Source: Sphingobacteriales bacterium UTBCD1 (GTDB lineage Bacteria; Bacteroidota; Bacteroidia; Chitinophagales; Chitinophagaceae). From it: a DNA stretch of 64,000 nt. The stretch covers positions 1 through 64,000 of the forward strand of contig MWTC01000055.1 in NCBI GenBank assembly GCA_002066995.1. Reading direction: 5' to 3'. Positions 17,947-26,850 of the stretch are shown one piece after another. The position numbers and the translations under genes were made by a program. Under the pieces are notes generated by a model. The model was not told where the DNA came from, did no database searches, and saw only the letters and a program-made list of their open reading frames with translations. How positions within the stretch are numbered: the stretch's first letter is position 1; each line of letters opens with the position of its first letter.

Positions 17947-19140
17947 CTATTGGTTACTCTTCTTCCAGTTTATAGCCACAAAAACAATCTCTGCGTAGTT
18001 AGCCTTTTCGTACAAAACGCCTATAGTTTTTTTATTCAATTTCACCAGGTCAGAATAAGCTGTGTAATCATTATTTTTATTTTCATAAGGTTTCGGGTTT
18101 TTATCAATCAAAATATTTTTCTTCCATGTTTTCCCTTCATCATAACTAATCCGGAGTGTAAGGTTATTCCGCTGACTGGTATCTGCTGCATTACAAAAAG
18201 CCAGAATCATTTTTTTATTTTTTATCCCGAGTGAAAGAATGCTGCCTTCACAAACAGGATCGGGTAAATTTTTATCGAAATAAACAGTATCCCATTTGCT
18301 GCCACCGTCATTGCTGATTGCCACAATCCTTGCTTTTACATCACCCTTTTGATTGCGAATATTCATCATCAACCGGCCATCGGTAAGTTCTGCTGCAGTG
18401 GCTTCATTGCCTCCCGGCATTTCCACGTTATCGCTGATATGGAAAGTTTTTCCATGATCATCGGAGTAAAATCCGTGTGCCCTGCCATTCGTAAATCCAG
18501 GTTGAATATTCCCTTCAGTATGATTTGCAGCAATATAAATCCTCCCTCTGTATTTGCCTTTAGAAAATTGAATAGCATGTCCTGGTGTATTGGCATATGT
18601 TCTCCAATCTTCCAGAAAATTATAGGCGGGATTTATATTTGGTAGATTGGGGCGGTGTACCTGCAAGGTAATATTCACTGCATTGCTCCAGCTTCTGCCG
18701 CCATCCGTTGAGGTTTTGTACCATATTTGTTTATACCCATTACCCTTTCTTATTTCGGTTTCATTTTTGTTCCCTGTATTATAAAATAAAAAAATACGTC
18801 CATCCGGATATTGCGAATCGGTGAAATCAACAACTGGTGCTGGATTACCAGCCTGTAATGAATCATTGTCTACAATGATATTCAAAGCGCTCCATGTTTT
18901 CCCTTTATCGGTGCTTCGCTTTGATACGATATCAACGTTGCCAAAGTCAGCAGCGCCATTTACTCTACCCTCACAGAATGCGAGTAACTCTCCATTGGGC
19001 AAAGAAATAATGGCAGGAATACGGAATGTTTTATACCCGTCCTGCCCGGAAACAAAAACAGGAGTACTGTTGCGCTGAGAGAAGCAATATGCGCAACAAA
19101 ATATGCCAGCTAAATTTAAAACCAGTTTATTTATTTTCAT
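17947..19140 (-). CDS. nanH: Exo-alpha-sialidase (GH33)
   Basis: Cleaves terminal sialic acid from glycoconjugates outside the cytoplasm. From the ATG at 19140 the protein has 397 residues and a signal peptide (MKINKLVLNLAGIFCCAYC, then FSQ). TFRIPAII at about 38-45 is the FRIP motif with an arginine of the catalytic triad. Asp-box repeats follow: STDKGKTW, STDGGRSW, SDDHGKTF, SNDGGSKW and SYDEGKTW, the hallmark of the six-bladed sialidase propeller. The open frame extends 24 codons upstream to overlap the GGT gene, but 19140 starts the signal peptide. It sits 25 bp after the GGT stop, within the same operon. Confidence 0.95.
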   Translation of the reverse strand: MKINKLVLNLAGIFCCAYCFSQRNSTPVFVSGQDGYKTFRIPAIISLPNGELLAFCEGRVNGAADFGNVDIVSKRSTDKGKTWSALNIIVDNDSLQAGNPAPVVDFTDSQYPDGRIFLFYNTGNKNETEIRKGNGYKQIWYKTSTDGGRSWSNAVNITLQVHRPNLPNINPAYNFLEDWRTYANTPGHAIQFSKGKYRGRIYIAANHTEGNIQPGFTNGRAHGFYSDDHGKTFHISDNVEMPGGNEATAAELTDGRLMMNIRNQKGDVKARIVAISNDGGSKWDTVYFDKNLPDPVCEGSILSLGIKNKKMILAFCNAADTSQRNNLTLRISYDEGKTWKKNILIDKNPKPYENKNNDYTAYSDLVKLNKKTIGVLYEKANYAEIVFVAINWKKSNQ

Positions 19141-19165
19141 TACTGTTTTGCTTTTAAAATTTCTA

Positions 19166-20893
19166 CTAATATCCAAATGCCAGCCCGTCTTTACGCAAAT
19201 CTGATGCTCCAATATAACGCTTTGGTTTTTCTATTCGCCAGATGCCCTGGTATCCGCCAAACCATCTTGCTTTGTCACTAAACCGATGACCCATATCAAT
19301 TAGCTGTTGTTTTATTTTGTTTGAAAAGCCGGGTTCGGCAAGGATATGGCCACTGTCAGAAAATTTTTCATTGGTAAATTCAAAACTCTCCCTGTGCCAA
19401 AGACGTAACTGATCTCCTGCTTTTTGAATGGACATTTTATGATCAATGATATTCATTAGTATCTGCACCTGGCCCTGAGGTTGAAAATCGCCGCCGGTGA
19501 CACCAAATGAAAAAATAGGTTTTTGATTTTGCGTAATAAACGATGGAATGATAGTATGCAATGGCCGCTTATGCGGCTCTAGCTTGTTCCATGATTTATC
19601 ATTGAGTGAAAATAATGCACCCCTGTTTTGCAAAGCAAATCCCAACCCATCCACTACATAATGCGATCCCCAGGGTGAGTAAAGGCTTTGTATTAACGAA
19701 ACCATATTACCTCCATCGTCAGCAACAGTAAGATATACCGTGTTTGAGGAATTTTTAATTCTTCCAGGTTCTGTTCTTTGTGCAGCTTTATATGGATTTA
19801 TAAGCTTAGCTCTTTGCTTTGCATAATCTTTACTGATCAACTCATTCACTGATGCTTTTGAAAAATCGGTATCGGCATAATAAATCGCTCTGTCGCTGAA
19901 CGAAAGTTTTTTTGCCTCAAGAAATAAATGAAAATTATCTGCGGAATTTGGTTTTAATGAACAAATATTAAATTGTTCGAGCAAATTCATCATTTGCAAA
20001 ACCACAATGCCTTGGCTGTTTGGAGGAAGTTGCCAGATGTCATAGCCTCGGTAATTACTGCTTACTGGCTCTACCCAATCAGCTCTATGATCTATAAAAT
20101 CTTTTTTATCAAACCGGCCTCCATACTTTTTAGAGAAGTTTATTATCAGGTCTGCTATTTCCCCATTGTAAAATGAATCTATGCCATCCGCTGCCAGCAA
20201 TTCAAAAGTTTTTGCAAGGTCATGGTTTTGAAAAACATCACCTGCAACCATTCGCATATTTTTGAAAAAATTTTTACTTACTGTATTATAATCTGTAACG
20301 CCGGTTTCAGGTTTCCATCCATCTGCAATTACTGGCGATACGGGAAAGCCATCTTTTGCATAATTAATCACTGGCTGCACCAGCTCTGAAAATTTCTTAC
20401 TCCCAAATTTTTTCAAAAGCTCAGACCAGCCGCTAACACAACCCGGTACGGACCAACTTAACGGGCCAAACGATGGAATAGAATCAAGCCCCAGTTTCTT
20501 TGCTTCAAATATATTCCAGCTATATGGTGACCTTCCGCTGGCATTTAAGCCATATATTTTTTTTTCTTTTTCAATCCAGACGATTGCAAAGAGATCGCCA
20601 CCCAAGCCACACATCATTGGTTCTGTCAAGCTTAACATTGCATTTGCCGCTACAGCTGCATCAATAGCATTACCACCTGCTTTCAGTACGTCATAACCAG
20701 TAGCTACTGCCAACGGCTGACTGGCACAAACCATTGCTTTGCTATGAATAATTTCTTTTTTGGGACAATTATTTTTTTCATCAGTAGCTATGTTTTGCCG
20801 TTCGCTTGTTTCAATAGTTTCTCTTGCGCTAAAATTTATTGCTGATGAAAATAATCCGACTGAACTCCATTTTATAAAATCCTTTCTTTGCAT
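19166..20893 (-). CDS. Gamma-glutamyltransferase / acylase family protein
   Basis: A 575-residue Ntn-hydrolase of the GGT family, normally cutting gamma-glutamyl or acyl amide bonds after self-cleavage. The large subunit has GGNAIDAAVAANAMLSLTEP and MMCGLGGDLFAIVW. The nucleophile is expected at Thr385 in NTVYLTVADDGG. The small subunit has SLYSPWGSHYVVDGLGFAL, KRPLHTIIPSFI and GGDFQPQGQVQILMNI, which fit the acylase-like branch. The N-terminus (MQRKDFIKWSSVGLFSSA) looks like a non-classical or Tat-like export signal without twin arginine. A GGT in a sialic acid operon is unusual; the substrate is unknown. Confidence 0.9.
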   Translation of the reverse strand: MQRKDFIKWSSVGLFSSAINFSARETIETSERQNIATDEKNNCPKKEIIHSKAMVCASQPLAVATGYDVLKAGGNAIDAAVAANAMLSLTEPMMCGLGGDLFAIVWIEKEKKIYGLNASGRSPYSWNIFEAKKLGLDSIPSFGPLSWSVPGCVSGWSELLKKFGSKKFSELVQPVINYAKDGFPVSPVIADGWKPETGVTDYNTVSKNFFKNMRMVAGDVFQNHDLAKTFELLAADGIDSFYNGEIADLIINFSKKYGGRFDKKDFIDHRADWVEPVSSNYRGYDIWQLPPNSQGIVVLQMMNLLEQFNICSLKPNSADNFHLFLEAKKLSFSDRAIYYADTDFSKASVNELISKDYAKQRAKLINPYKAAQRTEPGRIKNSSNTVYLTVADDGGNMVSLIQSLYSPWGSHYVVDGLGFALQNRGALFSLNDKSWNKLEPHKRPLHTIIPSFITQNQKPIFSFGVTGGDFQPQGQVQILMNIIDHKMSIQKAGDQLRLWHRESFEFTNEKFSDSGHILAEPGFSNKIKQQLIDMGHRFSDKARWFGGYQGIWRIEKPKRYIGASDLRKDGLAFGY

Positions 20894-20895
20894 TT

Positions 20896-21744
20896 TTATT
20901 TATTGTTTTCCGCAATTAGTTTTTTTAAATGTATCTGAACTTCCTTTAATGGGCTCTTTGCTTCCGTTAAGGTGAAAGGATGCTTGCTTGTTTTTCTTAG
21001 CACATTTGCTTTTTTTTCATTAAATCCTCCGAAAGTTGTCATATACTGCCCCCAGGCACCTGGGCCAAAGCCGCCAGTTTCATTTATTATTTTCTGATTT
21101 TCTTTAAAACTTTCAGGCCATAGTTGTTGAAATTTTGGTAATTGATTTAACCAAGACCCACAACTGACAATTTTTAAATCAGGATAATTTTTAACTGCAT
21201 TTTCAATTGCCTGAAGCATTGTACTTACGAAATGCGGGAAATGATCAAATGGCGAATCAGGCTGATATGCATTCACGAGATGAATTGCAGCATGCGTATT
21301 ATTATCATGAATAGTGTACCACCAGCAATGAAACATTCTTGGGGGGAAATGATAATTCTCTATAAAACGTTTTTCTATGATGGGGCTAATCACTTGCATA
21401 CAATTAGCGACCAGGAAAGGCAATGCAGATTCAGATTTGCAGTCGTCAATATATTTAAGGAGTATATCTTTCAACTCACTCCACCCACCAATGTCATTTT
21501 TCTTTTCATCATCCAGAACTCTTTTGTCAAGTGTTATTAAGCGGCCAATCCAGGCGCAGTTATCCAATTTTTCTTTTGCTGAAGTATGATTATCTGTTTT
21601 CAATCGCCAAACATGCTCTAGTATGAGAGATATAATCCCAGGCACATAATTTTTCAACGGTGCATATAGTCTTGGTATCTCATCCACAAATCCCTGCGGA
21701 GGGGTAATTTGAAGTTTTTGATATATTGAAGAAACAGGATTCAC
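20896..21744 (-). CDS. Unrecognised protein in the sialic acid operon
   Basis: A 282-residue protein I do not recognise. No signal peptide or membrane helix is visible, so it is probably cytosolic. It is mostly alpha-helical in appearance, with an early KNYVPGIISLILEHVWRL helix. A striking central block (PPRMFHCWWYTIHDNNTHAA, then IHLVNAYQPDSPFDHFPHF) is rich in His and aromatic residues and could bind a metal or ligand. A later block reads KIVSCGSWLNQLPKFQQLWP, then GGFGPGAWGQYMTTFGGF. It lies 24 bp downstream of the MFS gene and 2 bp before the GGT gene, so it is almost certainly translated from the nan mRNA. An enzyme acting on a sialic acid derivative would fit, but nothing proves it. Confidence 0.85.
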   Translation of the reverse strand: MNPVSSIYQKLQITPPQGFVDEIPRLYAPLKNYVPGIISLILEHVWRLKTDNHTSAKEKLDNCAWIGRLITLDKRVLDDEKKNDIGGWSELKDILLKYIDDCKSESALPFLVANCMQVISPIIEKRFIENYHFPPRMFHCWWYTIHDNNTHAAIHLVNAYQPDSPFDHFPHFVSTMLQAIENAVKNYPDLKIVSCGSWLNQLPKFQQLWPESFKENQKIINETGGFGPGAWGQYMTTFGGFNEKKANVLRKTSKHPFTLTEAKSPLKEVQIHLKKLIAENNK

Positions 21745-21768
21745 TTTCAGTTTAAATATTCTGGGGGG

Positions 21769-23052
21769 TTATCTGTTTTCTGTTTCAATAAAATCTTTCA
21801 CTTTGGGTCTCAAAAAAGAAATCTGAATGATCAATGCTATCAGTACAATACCTGCCAGCATCGCAAACCCTTTTCCAAGGTTTCCCGCATCCGTTGAATG
21901 ACCTAATAAATCCGTTATCCATGCCCCTGCAAACACACCTACCATATTCATCAAACCATAAGCAGTTGCCCTGTATTTTGATGAAAAAAACTGGCAAAGT
22001 ATCGGCATATTATTCGCATCAAACATACCAAAACCAAAACCAAAACAAAATGCGGCTCCGATAACATGCAATAAAGTATGGCCAAACCCAATCAATAACA
22101 AAGCCGGAATAGTTAATGTTATGCCGATGGCGCTGGTGTACACTCTTCCCCTGATATTTTTTTGAACCCAGCGATCTGACAAAAGGCCGCCAAAGATTAC
22201 ACCAAAGAATTGCGAAGCAGCAATGGTAATAGTTGCATAAGGTCCTGCCTTCGCCATATCAATATGTAACGTTTCTGAAAATAAAGTAGGCAACCAATTC
22301 TTCACTCCCCAACCCGGAAGACTGGGTACTGCGAAATAAAAAAGAATAACCCAGAAAGCAATGTTGCTGAATAAAACAGCAAGCCCTTTGAACAATGAAG
22401 ATTTTGGTTGACTAAGATGAATATTCAATTTCTCTTCAGAATTTCTTTTTTCTCTAAGAAATAAAATCAACACAACGGCATATATAATTCCAATCAATCC
22501 GAAAGAATGAAAGGTCTGTTGCCACGAAAATCTTTCTGCTATTGTTGCACCAAACCCTCCAAGAGCCTGACCCATATACAATCCAGTCATGTGTATCCCG
22601 ATTGCAAGTGATCTTGTTTTAGAAGAATGGTAATCGGCAATAAGAGATAATCCGGTGGGAATATATAATGCTTCACTCACTCCCATCAATGCTCTTAACC
22701 AATAAAGCTGATCAAATGTTTTTGCATAACCCATCATAAACGTTACACCACTCCACACAATCAAACTGCCCACAATGAGCCATTTCCTGTTTAACCTATC
22801 GGCAATAATCCCAGACACAGGACTCATGAACCCGTATATCCATAAAAAAATAGCCATGAGGTAGCCAAAGTTGGTTGCGGATTGCAACTCATGAATATCC
22901 ACCATCATCGAAGGTTTCATAGTGCTTAACATCTGCCTGTCCATGTAATTGAGCAAGGCAACTCCCCATAGCAAGCCAACAACTAGCCAAGGATAAACCC
23001 CCTTTCCAACTTGGGTTGTATCTGAAAAGCTCTTTATATTGATATCACTCAT
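21769..23052 (-). CDS. MFS transporter, probable sialic acid importer
   Basis: A 427-residue, 12-helix permease of the major facilitator superfamily, of the anion:cation symporter (ExuT/NanT-like) type. LLWGVALLNYMDRQMLSTMK holds the NYxDR motif of this branch; GIIADRLNRKWLIVGS is the loop 2-3 motif. Location is the inner membrane. Its place 7 bp after the mutarotase gene, between NanM and further nan genes, indicates that it carries N-acetylneuraminate into the cytosol (nanT function). The ATG at 23052 fits the usual N-terminal length. Confidence 0.9.
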   Translation of the reverse strand: MSDINIKSFSDTTQVGKGVYPWLVVGLLWGVALLNYMDRQMLSTMKPSMMVDIHELQSATNFGYLMAIFLWIYGFMSPVSGIIADRLNRKWLIVGSLIVWSGVTFMMGYAKTFDQLYWLRALMGVSEALYIPTGLSLIADYHSSKTRSLAIGIHMTGLYMGQALGGFGATIAERFSWQQTFHSFGLIGIIYAVVLILFLREKRNSEEKLNIHLSQPKSSLFKGLAVLFSNIAFWVILFYFAVPSLPGWGVKNWLPTLFSETLHIDMAKAGPYATITIAASQFFGVIFGGLLSDRWVQKNIRGRVYTSAIGITLTIPALLLIGFGHTLLHVIGAAFCFGFGFGMFDANNMPILCQFFSSKYRATAYGLMNMVGVFAGAWITDLLGHSTDAGNLGKGFAMLAGIVLIALIIQISFLRPKVKDFIETENR

Positions 23053-23059
23053 ACAAATT

Positions 23060-24223
23060 TTATTTCTTTAATTCCCCTTCAAGAATTTGCGGAGTACGAA
23101 CGCCCGCTTTTATTTCACCACCCGGAATAAATACATAATTTTTCCATTTTACCGATGTTGTGGTTACCGGTGAATCATATGGAATTTCGTCCATATTTTT
23201 CCATTCGTTTTTTAGGGTATTGTATAATAAAACTTCGTGATTAAAGCCTGGGTGAGAGGATTGTAATTTTATTCTCTGTTGCATTAAATCTTTCTTCTTA
23301 GCAGAGACGTTTTCATTATTTAATGCAGCCATTAACTCTTCAGATTTATGAAATGTCTCTCCTTTATCGCCGCCAAATAGTAATATGCCATGACGGCCAA
23401 TTGAAATTCCGGTTCCGACAGATAATGGATATGGCAATGATTGCCTCTTTTCCCATTGGTTTTTCTTTATATCGAATTTAAAAACGGAGCTATATAGATC
23501 ACTGATACCGGTTTTATTTTTTTTGCGCCCGCCAATTAAATAAACAAATGAATTTTTCCTGTTTGATTGAACCACCATCACCGCATGGGATGTGGGTTGT
23601 GGTAATGATGCTAATTTTTTCCAACCCGCAGAAATATTCTTAAGGTCTAAAGAAAAAAATTGATCTGATACGCCTGTCAAAGTTTCACCGCCGGCTACAA
23701 AAACCATATTGCCATCGGAAGCTGCAGATGCATTGGTAACAGCAACCGGAAGATCAGGCAGATTTTTAATGATTACAGAAGATGAATTTTGTTGCCATTT
23801 CAATAAAAAAACTTTGTTGCTGATCCCTTTTTCATTTTCGCCTCCGGCATAAACAATTCCATAAGGTGTGGAACAATTGGCAGAATATGCAATGGGCGAT
23901 GATAATTTATTTTTATGTTTTTGAAGAATGAGTTTTTCACTTTTAATCAGATACACATACAGATCATCATAATATTTTTTCTTTCCACCCAGCCAGGGCA
24001 TACTGTCAGGGAAATTAGAACCCCCGGCTACTATTAAAACATTTTTATTTATTCCCACTACCGGGCCGGCAAAACCCAATGCTTTTGTTTGCCCCGGGGA
24101 TGCCGGCAACTGCGCAGCAATCTTCCATTGAAGGAAAGTTTTATTTTTTTCCTGTGCTGATATGGCGCCAGTTTGTAACAATCCCGTGAGATAAATTAGC
24201 AGAATAAAAAAATGTTTAATCAT
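23060..24223 (-). CDS. nanM: N-acetylneuraminate mutarotase, cyclically permuted type
   Basis: Speeds the alpha/beta interconversion of free sialic acid after sialidase action. A signal peptide (MIKHFFILLIYLTGLLQTG) indicates periplasmic export. Kelch-type blades follow: VLIVAGGSNFPDSMPWLGG, NMVFVAGGETLTGV, SFVYLIGGRKKNKTG, ILLFGGDKGETF and YVFIPGGEIKAGVRTP, matching the cyclically-permuted mutarotase family. I use the ATG at 24223 (387 residues); a GTG three codons earlier directly follows the nanA stop. It lies between NanA and the MFS permease genes. Confidence 0.92.
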   Translation of the reverse strand: MIKHFFILLIYLTGLLQTGAISAQEKNKTFLQWKIAAQLPASPGQTKALGFAGPVVGINKNVLIVAGGSNFPDSMPWLGGKKKYYDDLYVYLIKSEKLILQKHKNKLSSPIAYSANCSTPYGIVYAGGENEKGISNKVFLLKWQQNSSSVIIKNLPDLPVAVTNASAASDGNMVFVAGGETLTGVSDQFFSLDLKNISAGWKKLASLPQPTSHAVMVVQSNRKNSFVYLIGGRKKNKTGISDLYSSVFKFDIKKNQWEKRQSLPYPLSVGTGISIGRHGILLFGGDKGETFHKSEELMAALNNENVSAKKKDLMQQRIKLQSSHPGFNHEVLLYNTLKNEWKNMDEIPYDSPVTTTSVKWKNYVFIPGGEIKAGVRTPQILEGELKK

Positions 24224-24233
24224 TGCAATCACA

Positions 24234-25175
24234 TCAGGCCTTTGTTTTTTGGGGCAACTGTGATCTAAATTTATCGAAATTCAAAGACAGAACATCTGCT
24301 TTGAATAATTCAAATTCCGCAGCGCTCATATTTTTTACCGGGAGCCGGAACTCTCCGCAATCAATCCCGATAATTTTCATATATGCTTTGCCCGTGGCAA
24401 TACCCCCGTATTTGCCCAACAGGCGAATTATATCAATGGATTGCTGCTGCAATTGACTGGCTTTATCCAATTCACCGTTTTCAAATGCTTCCATCAATTG
24501 ATGATACAATGGCGCTGCATAATTAAATGTACTGCCTACGGCTCCTTTGGCACCAATGGAAAGTGCAGGCAACATGTTTTCATCCCGCCCCCAAAGCATA
24601 TCATATTTTCCATTCTGAAAATGAAGACAGGTAAGGAAATCCATAAAATCTTCATGGGTGTATTTGATGCCGGCAAAATTAGGAAGCTTGCCATCAAGCT
24701 CTTTCAGCAAGCCAAACATCGGAAAGTTTACGCCGGTCAATACGGGTATGTGATAGTAATAAAATGGAAGATGAGGAACTGTTTCCGCTACGGCAATACA
24801 TGCTTTTGCCAGCATGGATACATTCACCGGTTCAAAATAAAAAGGCGCTGTAAATGAAATGCCATATAAACCGATACTATCCGCATGTTTTGCCAGTTCC
24901 TTACAATCAGCAATGCTCGTCCCGCCGAGTAAAGTCATCACTTTAAAATCAGGATCATTCTTTGAGCATGCTGCCCATGCTTCTGCCACTGCCATTTTTT
25001 CTTTAGCCGTCATGGAAACTCCTTCACCGGTGGAGCCGCAAATAAATGCTCCGGTTATGCCATTTACTTTAAGCATCTTATAATACAATGGGATGATCTC
25101 CAGATTTAATGATCCATCCTTATGCATGGGTGTAAAGGGCGCCGCTATTAATCCTTTTAAATGTTGTATTCTCAT
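24234..25175 (-). CDS. nanA: N-acetylneuraminate lyase
   Basis: A class I aldolase of the DapA/NAL superfamily that splits sialic acid into N-acetylmannosamine and pyruvate in the cytosol. It has 313 residues, close to the usual length. GSTGEGVSMTAKEK is the carboxylate-binding loop, FYYYHIPVLTG holds Tyr141 in the NanA-type YYYHxPxxTG motif, and GIKYTHEDFMDF carries the Schiff-base Lys171. The YYYHIP and KYTHED forms distinguish NanA from dihydrodipicolinate synthase. It is the first enzyme gene after susCD, separated from susD by a hairpin-rich spacer. Confidence 0.96.
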   Translation of the reverse strand: MRIQHLKGLIAAPFTPMHKDGSLNLEIIPLYYKMLKVNGITGAFICGSTGEGVSMTAKEKMAVAEAWAACSKNDPDFKVMTLLGGTSIADCKELAKHADSIGLYGISFTAPFYFEPVNVSMLAKACIAVAETVPHLPFYYYHIPVLTGVNFPMFGLLKELDGKLPNFAGIKYTHEDFMDFLTCLHFQNGKYDMLWGRDENMLPALSIGAKGAVGSTFNYAAPLYHQLMEAFENGELDKASQLQQQSIDIIRLLGKYGGIATGKAYMKIIGIDCGEFRLPVKNMSAAEFELFKADVLSLNFDKFRSQLPQKTKA

Positions 25176-25202
25176 GTCAAATTATTTTTTAAAATTAAAC
25201 GG

Positions 25203-25232
25203 GGTAATTTAAAAAAGATTTTTCAAATTACC
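25203..25232 (-). promoter_or_regulatory. AT-rich inverted repeat before nanA
   Basis: GGTAATTT (25203-25210) and AAATTACC (25225-25232) are a perfect 8-bp inverted repeat with a 14-nt loop. Its right arm overlaps the base of the GC-rich hairpin at 25230-25254 by three bases, so the two structures could compete in the mRNA. Confidence 0.45.
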
Positions 25233-25254
25233 GGGGGCATGAGTACCCCCCGGT
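25230..25254 (-). terminator. Strong GC hairpin between susD and nanA
   Basis: ACCGGGGG (25230-25237) pairs with CCCCCCGGT (25246-25254) around the loop CATGAGTA. On the transcribed minus strand it follows the susD stop by about 40 nt and is followed by an A/T-rich tract (AATTTGAAAAATCTTTTTT). It can be an attenuator or an RNA-stabilising end for susCD. Confidence 0.6.
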
Positions 25255-25290
25255 GATTGCTTATGCTTGCTATATGAGAAACAAAAAAAA

Positions 25291-26829
25291 CTAAAAACTG
25301 GAATACCCAGGCGTTTGCACCAACGATCTATTATTTGTCAGCGAGGCTCTGTCAATAGGCCAGAGTAATTTATAAGCCTCAGTGGACAGTACGGTAGTGT
25401 TTGCAAATACATAACTATCGCCCATTCTTCTAAGATCATACCATCTCTTTCCCTCAAATATGAATTCGAATAAACGCTCTCTCAGGATAGCATTTTTGGG
25501 GTCTGTGTCAATAGCCTGGTTAGGAAAGCCCATTGTACCTGCAACATAATTAGAGCCAAATGCTCTTGCTCTTACGAGATTTATTTCTGTAGCGGGGCTT
25601 TCACCTAAAATAACTTTTGCCTCTGCCAATAATAAAAGAAGATCGGCATACCTGTATATAGGATAATCGTTTGTCATTACCCGTGAACCGGCACTTTGTT
25701 CGCCCTGAAACTTATTAAGAAAACAACCAGCCATTACATATACACCGGGTGTTGGGCGAGTATAAGCAGCCTGGATGCTAACCCATTTCCTGCTATCAAG
25801 ATCATTAAACTTTCTAAACGTGGAAGACATGATTGGAGACCTAAGAATACCACCCCAATTATCAGTAGTGACGTCAAATTTTCTATTATTAAGCGAGTCA
25901 TAAAAATTTGCGATGAAGCCCGATTGAGGAACAAAACTGTTTTGAATAAAATTCATCGAAGCCTCGTTTAGCAAAAAGCGAGAAGCAAAAATAATTTCGT
26001 TATTCCCTTTATTATTGCTTCTGAAAACATCAGAGAAAGAAGGTAACAAAGTTAAACTTGGAACATTGGCTTGAATGTCTGTCAATGCAGTTTTTGCAAT
26101 TGTTGCATCCGCATTTCCTCCACCTCTGTAACTGGTCCATAAATACACTTCAGCCTTAAGCATTAGTGTCGCCGCTTTACTCCAAAAAGATTTTGTATTT
26201 CTGAAAGTGTAGTTGGAACCAAAATTAGTTTCAGAAGCATTGATATCACTTTTAATCAGAGTCATTACTTCCTGCTCCGTTGAAGCCGCCTTTGCAAGAT
26301 TTGAAATGTCAATGGTTGTCACAGGGTCAGTTTGGATAACAACTTTCCCCCAAGACCGCAACATTTGAAAATAATAAAATGCTCTCATCCCATACGCAAT
26401 ACCCAAGTAGTAACTTTTGTTAGCCGGTGTTACAAAATCAATCGAGCCTAATTTATTTATTTGGAGATTAAGTTGATTAATGTTAAAATAAAAACCTCCG
26501 AAATTGCTGACACCAGGATTATCAAGGTCTAATTGTTGTAGCCAAAATTTTTCAAACCCCTGTGTAGCTTCGCTAGTAAATGTTTGACTTGCTCCAGGTT
26601 CCAAACCATATATATCTGCCCTTTGTTCACCCAACAGTTGAAAACTCGGTACATGATTTCTGAAACTAATATGAATACCGGATACAAACGCATCTACCTG
26701 CTCAGGTGTTTTCCAAAAACTCGCATCGCTTATGCTGCTAATTGGAGAGAGTTCCAGTTTTTTACTGCATGAACTTATCAGTAGAATTAAGCAAAGAGGT
26801 AAAAAAATTATTTTATTATACTTTTTCAT
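25291..26829 (-). CDS. SusD/RagB-family glycan-binding lipoprotein
   Basis: A 512-residue surface lipoprotein that works as the lid and glycan-binding partner of the SusC transporter. Signal MKKYNKIIFLPLCLILLISS ends before the lipidated Cys (SSC). SISDASFWKTPEQVDAFVSG is the typical N-terminal SusD motif, AYGMRAFYYFQMLRSWGKV belongs to the TPR-like core, and ILRERLFEFIFEGKRWYDLR is the typical C-terminal RagB/SusD motif. It follows susC by 21 bp. Locus context suggests binding of sialylated or mucin-type glycans. Confidence 0.95.
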   Translation of the reverse strand: MKKYNKIIFLPLCLILLISSCSKKLELSPISSISDASFWKTPEQVDAFVSGIHISFRNHVPSFQLLGEQRADIYGLEPGASQTFTSEATQGFEKFWLQQLDLDNPGVSNFGGFYFNINQLNLQINKLGSIDFVTPANKSYYLGIAYGMRAFYYFQMLRSWGKVVIQTDPVTTIDISNLAKAASTEQEVMTLIKSDINASETNFGSNYTFRNTKSFWSKAATLMLKAEVYLWTSYRGGGNADATIAKTALTDIQANVPSLTLLPSFSDVFRSNNKGNNEIIFASRFLLNEASMNFIQNSFVPQSGFIANFYDSLNNRKFDVTTDNWGGILRSPIMSSTFRKFNDLDSRKWVSIQAAYTRPTPGVYVMAGCFLNKFQGEQSAGSRVMTNDYPIYRYADLLLLLAEAKVILGESPATEINLVRARAFGSNYVAGTMGFPNQAIDTDPKNAILRERLFEFIFEGKRWYDLRRMGDSYVFANTTVLSTEAYKLLWPIDRASLTNNRSLVQTPGYSSF

Positions 26830-26850
26830 AAATAAATTATTTTGATATGT

